This document shows, in pieces, positions 34,635 to 42,354 of a stretch of DNA of 64,000 nucleotides; the first letter of the stretch is position 1, and every line of letters starts with the position of its first letter. The stretch lies in NCBI RefSeq assembly GCF_950101795.1, contig NZ_CATNLZ010000034.1, forward strand, positions 239,294 through 303,293, read 5' to 3'. Source of the stretch: Nocardioides sp. T2.26MG-1. Its GTDB lineage: Bacteria; Actinomycetota; Actinomycetes; Propionibacteriales; Nocardioidaceae. Position numbers and translations under genes: made by a program. The notes under the pieces are model-generated. The model searched no databases and was not told where the DNA came from. It saw only the letters and a list, made by a program, of their open reading frames with translations.

Positions 34635-35080
34635 CGGCGCTCCCGGTAGGCGTCGACGGGGCTGCTGGCGGTCGCGATGATCGTCCTGGTGCCGGGCAGA
34701 CCGGGGATGGCCAGGTCGGCGACGTCGACCATGCAGGTCACCGTGGCGGTCACCTGGGCGGTGGTGCCCAGCGGGGCGTTGAACGCCGCGGCGTTGACCG
34801 TGACGCTGGTGGTCGCGCACTGCAAGCCCTGGTCGTTCAGGCTGCTGGTGGCCGCGGCCTTGCCCGAGCTGATCGCCTCGCTCTGGGTCCGCTCAATGGA
34901 CGCTGCTCGAGCTGCCTCGTAGGCGGCGGCCTCCACCGACTGCTTGGCGATCTCGACGCGTCCGCCGAGGATGATCATCGCGATGAACAAGCCGAAGGCC
35001 GGGACGCCGATCGCGGCCTCGATCGCCACGGATCCGCGCTCGTCCCGGCGGCGTCGGGAATCATGAACTCGCCAGGTCAT
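34631..35080 (-). CDS. TadE-like minor pilin
   Basis: 149 residues. DERGSVAIEAAIGVPAFGLF gives the TadE signature with Glu after the Gly-Ser site and a following membrane helix. One Cys pair (LQCATT, VTCMVD) may form a disulfide outside. Coupled to the neighbouring pilin genes. Confidence 0.8.
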   Translation of the reverse strand: MTWRVHDSRRRRDERGSVAIEAAIGVPAFGLFIAMIILGGRVEIAKQSVEAAAYEAARAASIERTQSEAISSGKAAATSSLNDQGLQCATTSVTVNAAAFNAPLGTTAQVTATVTCMVDVADLAIPGLPGTRTIIATASSPVDAYRERR

Positions 35081-35472
35081 TCGGTCAGCCTTTCGACCGG
35101 GACGCTGGCGCTCTGCTTGACGGTCACCTGCCAGCCGGGGATCACGCTCAGCGACTTGCCGGTCACGACGATCGTTGCCGTGGTCGTGGTCCGTGATCCG
35201 GAGACGCTGGTGGAGGTCATCACGTCGGAGCCACCGGCGTGGTTGAGGAAGGTGTTCGCCGTGGCGACGCCGGACTCGTGGGTTCCGGTCTCGCTGCCTG
35301 CCTCGCGGGCGCCCTCCTGCGCGGCCGCGAGCGCTACCTGCTTCGCGTGGTAGTACAGGGCTCCCTGGACGCCGAGGAACATCAGCAGGAACAGCGCGGG
35401 CATCAGGAACACCATCTGTATGGTCACTGATCCGCGCTCGTCCCGGCTGCGGCGCTGAGAGCTGGCGAACAT
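35077..35472 (-). CDS. TadE-like minor pilin
   Basis: 131 residues. DERGSVTIQMVFLMPALFLL is the TadE-like signal and helix; the outer domain starts with YYHAKQVALAAAQEGAREAG, a typical TadE amphipathic helix. Position four of the operon after the major-pilin-like gene. Confidence 0.8.
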   Translation of the reverse strand: MFASSQRRSRDERGSVTIQMVFLMPALFLLMFLGVQGALYYHAKQVALAAAQEGAREAGSETGTHESGVATANTFLNHAGGSDVMTSTSVSGSRTTTTATIVVTGKSLSVIPGWQVTVKQSASVPVERLTE

Positions 35473-35491
35473 GACGAGAAGCCGGTCCTGC

Positions 35492-35695
35492 CTACTTGAT
35501 CTTGCCGGACTCGCTGGTCACGAAGGCCCTGATGGCTGCGACGACGATACCGACGATGGCGATGGCGGCCACCGCCCAGAGCACCTCCTGAATGGTGACC
35601 GAGCCGCGATCGTCGCGCCGTCTGGTGACGCGGTTCTCGACGGATGCGAGCGCCGCCATGGCCGCCAGCTGGAGGGCGATGAAGAGCTTCAACAT
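35492..35695 (-). CDS. Small Flp-like pilin
   Basis: 67 residues from ATG 35695. A positively charged leader (ENRVTRRRDDRGS) is followed by VTIQEVLWAVAAIAIVGIVV, a hydrophobic helix with Glu at position five after the likely cleavage point, as in type IVb Flp pilins. The end (VTSESGKIK) is short, as in Flp. It lies directly after tadC in the operon and is the best candidate for the major pilus subunit. Confidence 0.7.
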   Translation of the reverse strand: MLKLFIALQLAAMAALASVENRVTRRRDDRGSVTIQEVLWAVAAIAIVGIVVAAIRAFVTSESGKIK

Positions 35696-35765
35696 CGGGG
35701 GTCTTCCTTCCTTGGTTGTTGGGTGCGGTCTAGGGGATCCCGAGGTGGGGTCGGTGTTAGGTCGG

Positions 35766-36680
35766 TCAGGTGGCGAAGCGGAGCATCGAGGGGGTGACGA
35801 GGATCGCCATGAAGACGATGCCGAGGAGGCTGGCCGGGATGTACATGCGCTCGGAGGCGGCGTTGGCCTTGCCGAGCTCGGCGCTGAGCATCGCCGAGCG
35901 AAGCGCCGCGGCGCGGGCCCTGAGGTTGTTGTAGATCTGGGCTCCGTCCTGGCCGGACTGCTGCATGATGTCGGCGAGGTCGTCGAGCTCGGGGACGCCG
36001 AGCTCGTCGGCCAGGCTGTGCAGGGAGTCCCATGGTGCGCGGGTCATGTAGCGGGCGCGGCGCAGCTCGCTCTCGATGCGCTTGAACACCCACTTGTCGC
36101 CGACCTCGGCGGCCGAGCGCAGGGCCTGCTGGCCGCTGGATCCGTCGCGGACGCCGGTGGCGACCATGTCGATGTAGGCGCCGAGTGCCCGGTTGAACTC
36201 GATGCGGGCCTTCTTGGCGTCGTCGGTGGCGTTGTAGTTGGGCATGAACCAGAACAGGGCAGCCAGGGCCACTGAGCCGAGGGTGGGGATCGCGAACGGC
36301 AGTGGCAGCCCGATGAGGGTGAAGAACGCGGCCAGCAGCGGCGGCATGACGAGGCCGAGCAGGGCCCAGACGACCTTCTCGCCGTAGAACCGGGTCTCAC
36401 TGATCTGCAGGATGGCCAGGTCTTTGCGGGGCGTGTGTGCCCACGCGCCGCCGGGGAGGTTCTTCATCGCCCACAGGCCGATCCGGTCGACGGCCGAGCC
36501 GGTGTCGGTGCCGGCCTCGTCGACGCCTGGGGTGCTGCGGCGGGGCACGACGCGGTCGGGCGAGAGCCGGTCCAGCGCGTCGACCAGGTCGGGGTCGGAG
36601 GGCGCGAGGCGCCACACGAGCAGGGCGAGGGCCAGTCCGAGGAGGGTGCCGCTGGCGAGCGCGAGCTGTAGGCCGGTCAT
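35766..36680 (-). CDS. tadC: TadC-like pilus membrane protein (T2SSF family)
   Basis: 304 residues from ATG 36680. One N-terminal helix, a pair near residues 115-155, and a C-terminal helix (IPASLLGIVFMAILVTPSML) with the GspF/T2SSF central segment (FNRALGAYIDMVATGVRDGS, RYMTRAPWDSLHSLADELGV, LADIMQQSGQDGAQIYNNL). TadC and TadB form the inner-membrane platform for pilus extension. Confidence 0.85.
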   Translation of the reverse strand: MTGLQLALASGTLLGLALALLVWRLAPSDPDLVDALDRLSPDRVVPRRSTPGVDEAGTDTGSAVDRIGLWAMKNLPGGAWAHTPRKDLAILQISETRFYGEKVVWALLGLVMPPLLAAFFTLIGLPLPFAIPTLGSVALAALFWFMPNYNATDDAKKARIEFNRALGAYIDMVATGVRDGSSGQQALRSAAEVGDKWVFKRIESELRRARYMTRAPWDSLHSLADELGVPELDDLADIMQQSGQDGAQIYNNLRARAAALRSAMLSAELGKANAASERMYIPASLLGIVFMAILVTPSMLRFAT

Positions 36681-37618
36681 GCCAGTGCTCCTTCCTTCTC
36701 GCCCGGTGCTGTGCGCTGGGCGGCGCGGTGGGCGTTGCGGGCCTGGAGGTCGAGGAACCGCGGGAGCGGCTTGGCAACGGCCATCCGGCGCATCCAGAGC
36801 AGGGTGGCCACGTACGCGGTGAGCAGGACGGCGAGGACCACCTGACCCAGTGGGGTGCCGTAGGGCTCGATGTAGTCGCCGGTGAAGGCGAGGATGCCGA
36901 GGACAGCGAGGGTGATGACGGTGACGGTGCGGGCGGTGGTGCGGGGTTTGGCCTGGTCGGCGGCGATCTGGCGGCGGGCGCGGACGTCGGCCGCGACGGT
37001 CTCGGCGAGGGCGTCCAGTGCCTTCGACAGTCCGGCCTGTCCGCGGCCGCTGGCGGCCAGGATCAGCTGGCTGGCCACGACGTCGCCGGTGGAGTCGTTG
37101 AGGTCCTCGGCGAAGGCGCGCAGGACGTCCTCGGTGGAGGAGGTGTTGTTCCACAGCCGCGAGACCATCAGCCCGACCTCGCGCTCGATCGGCTCCGGTG
37201 TCGACTGCAGCGACTTGATGAGCGCCGAGCGCAGCGACTGCCCGGCGGTGAGCTTGCCGGACAGGGACCGGGTCCACTCCTCGAGCGCCTCGAGCTTCTC
37301 GATGCTCGCGGCGGCCGGCGGGGGCGTGAGGAGCAGCGGGATGCCGACGATCGCGGCCGGGACGAGGACGATGGCGATCACCCAGCCGGTCACCAGCGCG
37401 ACCAGGAGGCCGGCCACGGCGCCGCCGATCACGAGCGTCCGGGTGCGACGGTCGAGCCGGACAAACCAGCTCCCGAGCCGTCCGAACGGGGTGGTGGTCC
37501 GGGCCGGCTTCGGCGGCTTGGGCGGCGCCGGGATCATCGCGTAGGCCATGCCGATCAGGCCGATGACGATGAGGGCGCCGAAGACGGCGGGCAGGAACCC
37601 CGATGACATAGGGCTCAT
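36677..37618 (-). CDS. tadB: TadB-like pilus membrane protein (T2SSF family)
   Basis: 313 residues. Hydrophobic helices at the N-terminus and near residues 60-100, T2SSF segment (EEWTRSLSGKLTAGQSLRSA, LVASQLILAASGRGQ in part), and C-terminal helices. It overlaps tadC and tadA by ATGA at both ends, the usual Tad order A-B-C. Confidence 0.85.
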   Translation of the reverse strand: MSPMSSGFLPAVFGALIVIGLIGMAYAMIPAPPKPPKPARTTTPFGRLGSWFVRLDRRTRTLVIGGAVAGLLVALVTGWVIAIVLVPAAIVGIPLLLTPPPAAASIEKLEALEEWTRSLSGKLTAGQSLRSALIKSLQSTPEPIEREVGLMVSRLWNNTSSTEDVLRAFAEDLNDSTGDVVASQLILAASGRGQAGLSKALDALAETVAADVRARRQIAADQAKPRTTARTVTVITLAVLGILAFTGDYIEPYGTPLGQVVLAVLLTAYVATLLWMRRMAVAKPLPRFLDLQARNAHRAAQRTAPGEKEGALA

Positions 37619-39294
37619 GAGGTGGCCACCCCCGGGTTGGCCTGGGACTCGGCCTTGTACCCCTCGAGGTCGAATCCGTGGCGTGCCAGCTCCTGGGCGA
37701 GGAAGTTATCGAGCTTCCCGGTCGCAACGGCCTGGCCGAGCTGGTTGGGCGCGAAGATCGGGGTGGTGGCGTACCCGCGGGCTGCGTCGATGCTCGGCTG
37801 GACGACCAGGACCTCCTCGACCCAGCGCTGCTTGCGGAAGGTGCCGTCGCCGTTGGGGACGACCTCGGAGCGCAGGTACATCACGATGTCGATGGCGGCG
37901 GCGAGCTTGCTGATCGCCAGCTCGCGGGTGACCTGCGGGCCCTTCTCCATGGCGCAGGAGACGAGCTTCTCGATGGTGTGCTCGGCGCTGCGGGCGTGGG
38001 TGGTGCTGATCGAGCCCGGGCCGGACTCCATGGCCTTGAGCATGTTCCAGACCTCCGGGCCGCGGACCTCGCCGACGATCTGGCGGGCGAGGTTGAACCG
38101 GAAGGAGTGGTGGATGGCCTCCTCGAGGCTGAACTCACCGGCCTGGCGGCCGTCGATGCCGACCTCGCCGGATCCGGGGCGGTGCTCCCAGGCGTGGACG
38201 ATCTTGTGCCGGTCGACCAGCTCGTGCAGGTGCAGCTCGAACTCGGTCTCGAAGGTGCCGATCATCTCCCAGGGCGGGATGCACGAGCACAGGGCGCGGA
38301 CCCAGGTGGTCTTGCCGGAGCCCTGGACACCGGAGACGACGATGCTCTTGCCGGCCCGCACGCAGGCGGCGAGGAAGTCGGCCAGGACCGCGGTGCAGGC
38401 CTTGCGGTCGTAGACCATCTCGTCCATGGAGACCTCGCGCATGCCGTGGCGGCGGATCACGACCGAGGTGTAGGCCATCACCCAGGAGCCGGCAGCGAGC
38501 CGCGCTCCCCCGGGCAGCCGGAGGTCCAGGTGCGGGCGGGCCTCGGTGAAGGGCCGGTTCTGCCGGGCGCCGAGGTCGGCGAGGAACTCGCGCAGCCCGT
38601 CTTCGGAGTCGGCGATCGGGTCGGCCTCGACCAGGGTGCCGTCGACCAGCTCCAGCCACACCGCGCAGACCGGGCCGCGGGCGATGACGATGATGTTCTC
38701 GACGTCCTCGCGCTCGACTAGGGGCTGCAGGCGGCCCAGACCGAACAGGGCGGCGTGGAGGGCGGACTTGAGCGCCTTCTCCTGGTTCTTGGTCCACGGG
38801 GGCCGGCCGGTGGAGACCAGCGTCTCGGCCTCGGACTTGATGAGCTCCTCGATGACGTCGAGGCCCATCTGCTCGCGGTCCTCGTCGGTGACCCGGCCAC
38901 CTTCCTTGTCGAGCCGGGCGGTCAGTCGCGAGGAGATCTCCGCGCGGTACTGCGCGATCAGCTCCCAGTCCAGCTCGACCCGGCCGTCCGCGCCGGGGGC
39001 GCTGTGGTGGTGCTCCTCCGGTGCGGGCGCCACCAGCGGGCGCAGGCTGAACTCCGAGCGGGCGCGGCCCGGAAGCTCCTGCTCGCTGGTCCAGGCGCCG
39101 GCGAAGATCGGCAGGGAGGTCGGGTCATGGTCCTCGACGACCGGCGGCGGGGGCGGCGGGGTGCCGTTGGTGCTGCGGCCGCGCGCGAAGGGCGAGGTCT
39201 GCTCCCGGTTCGCGGCGTGACGGGCCTCGAGCCACTCGTCGGCGCGCAGCGGATCGCGACCGTTGGTGTCGGGGTGGTGTCCGTTGGTGCTCAT
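37615..39294 (-). CDS. tadA: TadA/CpaF pilus-assembly ATPase
   Basis: 559 residues from ATG 39294. The first 130 residues are disordered and Pro-rich. The secretion ATPase core has Walker A VSGVQGSGKTTWVRAL near 320, an Asp box (GTFETEFELHLHELVDRHKI), and Walker B with the His box (RQIVGEVRGPEVWNML, STTHARSAEHTIEKL). This hexameric ATPase drives pilus extension and retraction. Confidence 0.9.
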   Translation of the reverse strand: MSTNGHHPDTNGRDPLRADEWLEARHAANREQTSPFARGRSTNGTPPPPPPVVEDHDPTSLPIFAGAWTSEQELPGRARSEFSLRPLVAPAPEEHHHSAPGADGRVELDWELIAQYRAEISSRLTARLDKEGGRVTDEDREQMGLDVIEELIKSEAETLVSTGRPPWTKNQEKALKSALHAALFGLGRLQPLVEREDVENIIVIARGPVCAVWLELVDGTLVEADPIADSEDGLREFLADLGARQNRPFTEARPHLDLRLPGGARLAAGSWVMAYTSVVIRRHGMREVSMDEMVYDRKACTAVLADFLAACVRAGKSIVVSGVQGSGKTTWVRALCSCIPPWEMIGTFETEFELHLHELVDRHKIVHAWEHRPGSGEVGIDGRQAGEFSLEEAIHHSFRFNLARQIVGEVRGPEVWNMLKAMESGPGSISTTHARSAEHTIEKLVSCAMEKGPQVTRELAISKLAAAIDIVMYLRSEVVPNGDGTFRKQRWVEEVLVVQPSIDAARGYATTPIFAPNQLGQAVATGKLDNFLAQELARHGFDLEGYKAESQANPGVATS

Positions 39295-40130
39295 GCGTGG
39301 CCTCCGTTCGTGGGAGCGAGGGCGGCCTGGTTGGCGCCGAGGATGGACTGGATGGCCGCGGCGCTGGCTCGGTAACCGCGCAGCAGCCCGGAGGACTCGA
39401 ACTTGCGGGGCTTGCGGGCGCCGTCGGAGTAGACCTCCGCCACCTCGGGCTCCCATTCCACGGAGGCGACGACGGGGATCTGCAGGGCCTTGGCGGTGTG
39501 CCGGGCGCTGTAGGGCCGGACTCGGGCGCCGGTGGGCATCGCGGGCCAGCGTCGCTCCTCGTTGACGAGGAGGACCCCGAGCCGAGACAGGCCACCGACT
39601 CCAGCGAACTGGGCGCGCAGGGTCTTGGCCCAGCTGGTGGCGCCGGCCAGGGCCGGCAGCGAGTTGCGGGTGACGAGTAGGGTGAGGTCGGAGGCGGCGA
39701 TCAGCGGCTGGGGCCAGCCGGCGAGGCCGAGCCGGCCGGCGTCGACGATGACGTCCTGCCCGTTGCGGTCCATCGCACGCAGCTGGTCGGCGAGCGGCTC
39801 CCACAGCGGCAGCAGGCTCGGGGCCTGCTCGTGGGCGCGAATGCCGGGCAGGAACCAGGGCGCGCGCTCGGCCGGGGCCTCGGGGTCCAGCAGCAGCGTC
39901 TCGCGTGGGAGGGCGGCAGCCAGTGTCCCCTCGCGCAGGGAGAGGGCGAGGTTGATCAGCCCGCCGGTCGGCTCGTGGGTGCCGTGGAAGTACCCGGCGA
40001 AGACCGAGGAGGAGCCGGTCGGGTCGGCGTCGACCATGAGCACTGGTCGGTGCCAGTTGAGGGTGAGCCCGAGCGCCGTGGTGGAGACGCCGGGCGAACC
40101 GCTGGCGGAGGCGAGGACGATCAGCGCCAT
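39291..40130 (-). CDS. tadZ: TadZ/CpaE-like localisation ATPase
   Basis: 279 residues. ParA/MinD-type fold: IVLASASGSPGVSTTALGLT near residue 5, VLMVDADPTGSS near 30, DVIVDAGRLGLAG near 125. The Walker A lysines are lacking (SPGVSTT), as often seen in TadZ. It likely places the pilus machine. Overlap with tadA is ATGA. Confidence 0.75.
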   Translation of the reverse strand: MALIVLASASGSPGVSTTALGLTLNWHRPVLMVDADPTGSSSVFAGYFHGTHEPTGGLINLALSLREGTLAAALPRETLLLDPEAPAERAPWFLPGIRAHEQAPSLLPLWEPLADQLRAMDRNGQDVIVDAGRLGLAGWPQPLIAASDLTLLVTRNSLPALAGATSWAKTLRAQFAGVGGLSRLGVLLVNEERRWPAMPTGARVRPYSARHTAKALQIPVVASVEWEPEVAEVYSDGARKPRKFESSGLLRGYRASAAAIQSILGANQAALAPTNGGHA

Positions 40131-40133
40131 CGG

Positions 40134-40814
40134 TCAGCGCTCCCGGGCGTCCAGGACCAGTGCGACCCGCCCGGTCGCGGCACGGGCGGCCAGGTCGGCG
40201 GCATCGGCCTCGGGGACAGAGACGTCGACGACGGTCTCCCCTGTCTCCTCGACCCGGCTTACACCAACGACGACTGCCTCGACTGTGACCGGGTCCCCGT
40301 TAGTGATCTCGCCCTGGTCGCCGGGCGTGGTGACGATCCGGACCGAGTCGCCGGAGTAGAGCGGCTCCGAGGGCATCTGGCCGGGGGTGAGGCTGATGCC
40401 CACGAGGGACTCCCCCTCCCGCGGCACTAGGCTGTCGGTGACGGCCTCCTCCGTGAGCAGGGTGCCGGCCCACAGGTCGACGGCGGCGCGGCTGCCCTCG
40501 AGCTCGCCCTTCTGACTCCCGGCGACCGGGGTCAGCGCTGGGTCGACGCTGACCTGCACCACCGAGAGGTCCCCGGCCTCGATGGTCTCGCCGCGCTTGA
40601 TGTCACGGCTGACGACCAGGACCTCTTGGGTGTCGTTGACCGAGGTGAACGCGAACGCGGTTCCCAGGGCGCCGGCGGCGACGAGGGCAGCACAAAGTGC
40701 GAAAACCCACGGCCTGCGGCGCCGCTTGAGCCGTGGACTGTTGTTGAGATTGGGCGCAGGTCGACTGGTGGAGGGCGCCTCGCCCGACGCACTTTGAGCG
40801 GTGTTCAGCGACAT
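40134..40814 (-). CDS. cpaB: CpaB/RcpC-like SAF-domain protein, first gene of the Tad operon
   Basis: 226 residues. ATG 40814 is chosen because the longer start at 40844 would lie inside regulatory site 2; GAGAGGA lies upstream. One membrane helix (WVFALCAALVAAGALGTAFA), then an SAF domain (VVSRDIKRGETIEAGDLSVV) and a CpaB-type C-terminal strand region (GDSVRIVTTPGDQGEITNGD). In Tad systems CpaB is an assembly factor facing outside. Confidence 0.8.
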   Translation of the reverse strand: MSLNTAQSASGEAPSTSRPAPNLNNSPRLKRRRRPWVFALCAALVAAGALGTAFAFTSVNDTQEVLVVSRDIKRGETIEAGDLSVVQVSVDPALTPVAGSQKGELEGSRAAVDLWAGTLLTEEAVTDSLVPREGESLVGISLTPGQMPSEPLYSGDSVRIVTTPGDQGEITNGDPVTVEAVVVGVSRVEETGETVVDVSVPEADAADLAARAATGRVALVLDARER

Positions 40815-40838
40815 GGATCCCGAGTCCTCTCGTGTCTC

Positions 40839-40874
40839 GATCACCTACGTGTCAAGACGGGCCCTCGGCGATCA
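40839..40874 (-). promoter_or_regulatory. Bipartite 21-nt-spaced motif, site 2 (Tad operon)
   Basis: Minus strand: TGATCG, 21 nt, TAGGTGATC, 24 nt before cpaB. Here both halves contain the identical GGTGATCG, offset by 31 bp, which shows that the motif is a direct repeat. The gap 40815-41152 holds no gene; it also has the palindrome CACTAGTG at 40900-40907. Confidence 0.8.
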
Positions 40875-41152
40875 CCACGAGCCCAACTCGATACCTGCAC
40901 ACTAGTGCATTTCTATCGAACGGCTCGGTTTCCACAGGTGACCGATTCCGAGATGACATCGCCCAGTCCTGACCGCAAGGGTTGCGCAGCTCATTCCCCC
41001 GATGGAATTAGCGTCAACGCCTCCGAATGCTCCGGAGTCCATGGGACCACAGATCGTCCGCTTCTTCCCGGACCAGTTTCTCGCCTGTGGATAGCGTCCA
41101 AACCCGGCTGCAGTTGCCCACTTGCGACGCCGTGCGGCTGCCGAAGGTCTCC

Positions 41153-41605
41153 TCAGTCCGAAGTGTCTCCGCCCCGCTGGCGCTGTCGCTGGGACTCACG
41201 GAAAGCCGCGACCACCGCATCGACGGCCACCCCGTAAGCGCGGGCGAGCGCTTCAAGCGACTCAAGTGCAGGGAGTCGGGCCCAGCGCCCCTGCTCCCAG
41301 GCGTAGTAGGTCGGGACGGCTACCTTCACGGCCATCGCGAGCTTCTGCGCGGTGAGCCCTGCCTGCAGGCGCAACGCCCTGAGGTCGGGGACCTCACCGT
41401 CGATCTGGATCAGCCGAAGCGTCGGGATGTCGAGGGCCTGGGCGAGCCTCACCAGGAAGTCGGGGCGCGGAGATGACGTGCCCAACTCCCAGCGAGAGAT
41501 GCGCTCACCCCCAGCCGCTCCCACCAAGCGCGCCAACTCATGCTGAGTCAACCCCGCTTCCTCGCGAGCAGCCCTCAACGCGTTGGGGTCGATTCCGGAG
41601 GCCAT
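41153..41605 (-). CDS. XRE-family regulator with two HTH domains
   Basis: 150 residues from ATG 41605. First HTH residues 8-65 (LRAAREEAGLTQHELARLVG, RISRWELGTSSPRP); second residues 75-130 (LRALRLQAGLTAQKLAMAVK, PTYYAWEQGRWARL). Tandem HTHs suggest binding to a long or direct-repeat site. It lies between two copies of the 21-nt-spaced motif and is the best-placed candidate to bind it. CACTAGCG at 41616-41623 stands 11 nt before its own start. Confidence 0.8.
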   Translation of the reverse strand: MASGIDPNALRAAREEAGLTQHELARLVGAAGGERISRWELGTSSPRPDFLVRLAQALDIPTLRLIQIDGEVPDLRALRLQAGLTAQKLAMAVKVAVPTYYAWEQGRWARLPALESLEALARAYGVAVDAVVAAFRESQRQRQRGGDTSD

Positions 41606-41889
41606 CGCCGACGAACACTAGCGGTACCGATCGCCTGCGGGATCGGTCAGTCTGGGTCGCCCCGGACCGACGTGGGACCGCGGAGCCTGTCCGTCTCTCA
41701 GTGAGTGCGCCGCTGGCCACGCGGACACTCCTCGCCGCTCGGCGAATGACCTTGGGCACGGAATCGCGCCCAGCCTCGGTTCACCCTCGGTGGCCTCGCC
41801 CCCGCTGGCCGCCCGGCGCAAGCCCCGCACAGGGCCGTGAGTTCTCCCGCGCGATAACCGGCGGATTGTCCTGGTGTCGCAGATCGGGC

Positions 41890-41925
41890 TGATCGCTTAG
41901 CAACCTCCTTCGCACCTAGGTGACC
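41890..41925 (+). promoter_or_regulatory. Bipartite 21-nt-spaced motif, site 3
   Basis: TGATCG (41890), 21 nt, TAGGTGACC (41917), ending 17 nt before ATG 41943. This site and site 1 have almost the same distance to their start codons. The gap 41606-41942 has no gene otherwise. Confidence 0.8.
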
Positions 41926-41942
41926 AGAAAGCGAGGTGGACC

Positions 41943-42287
41943 ATGAGCATTCCCCCAGCCGAGAACCCGGTCCCCGGTGTCGTCACCTTCACCGCCCGCG
42001 GAGACGCTGCCCTCGATCGTCTGGCCGAGGCCCTGGTGGCCGAGTGTGACGGCTCGTCAGGGGGCATCGCTGACATCCTCGAGCGGGTCCTGGAGGCCGA
42101 CGTCGAGGACCTAGCCGAATGCCTGAGCGAGACGACCCGGCTGCACGCCGATCGACCTGGCCGCGGCGTCGACGAGGTCGGTTCCGCGGGCGAGAATCCC
42201 GACGATGCCGCCCGTCGTCGACTCGGAGCGCGCACGCCAGGCGCTGCCAGTACGCCTGGGACACGCAGCTTCGACGTCGGGCGCTGA
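41943..42287 (+). CDS. Hypothetical protein behind regulatory site 3
   Basis: 114 residues from ATG 41943 (ribosome site GCGAGGTGG). The first 70 residues are helical and acidic (FTARGDAALDRLAEALVAEC, GIADILERVLEADVEDLAEC) and resemble small ribbon-helix-helix or DnaA-binding-type folds in composition only. The Arg/Pro/Gly-rich tail looks disordered. Unknown function. Confidence 0.6.
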   Translation: MSIPPAENPVPGVVTFTARGDAALDRLAEALVAECDGSSGGIADILERVLEADVEDLAECLSETTRLHADRPGRGVDEVGSAGENPDDAARRRLGARTPGAASTPGTRSFDVGR

Positions 42288-42310
42288 TCCGGCTCGACGG
42301 CATACACTTC

Positions 42311-42333
42311 GTTACACAAGGCCGCTGTGTAAC
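42311..42333. promoter_or_regulatory. GTTACACA palindrome, likely operator
   Basis: Perfect inverted repeat GTTACACA (42311-42318) and TGTGTAAC (42326-42333) with a 7-nt spacer, 21 nt before ATG 42355 and in the most AT-rich spot of the area. TetR-like or XRE-like repressors use such sites. The binding protein is not known. Confidence 0.65.
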
Positions 42334-42354
42334 AGAATGTATGGGAGGCCGCTG

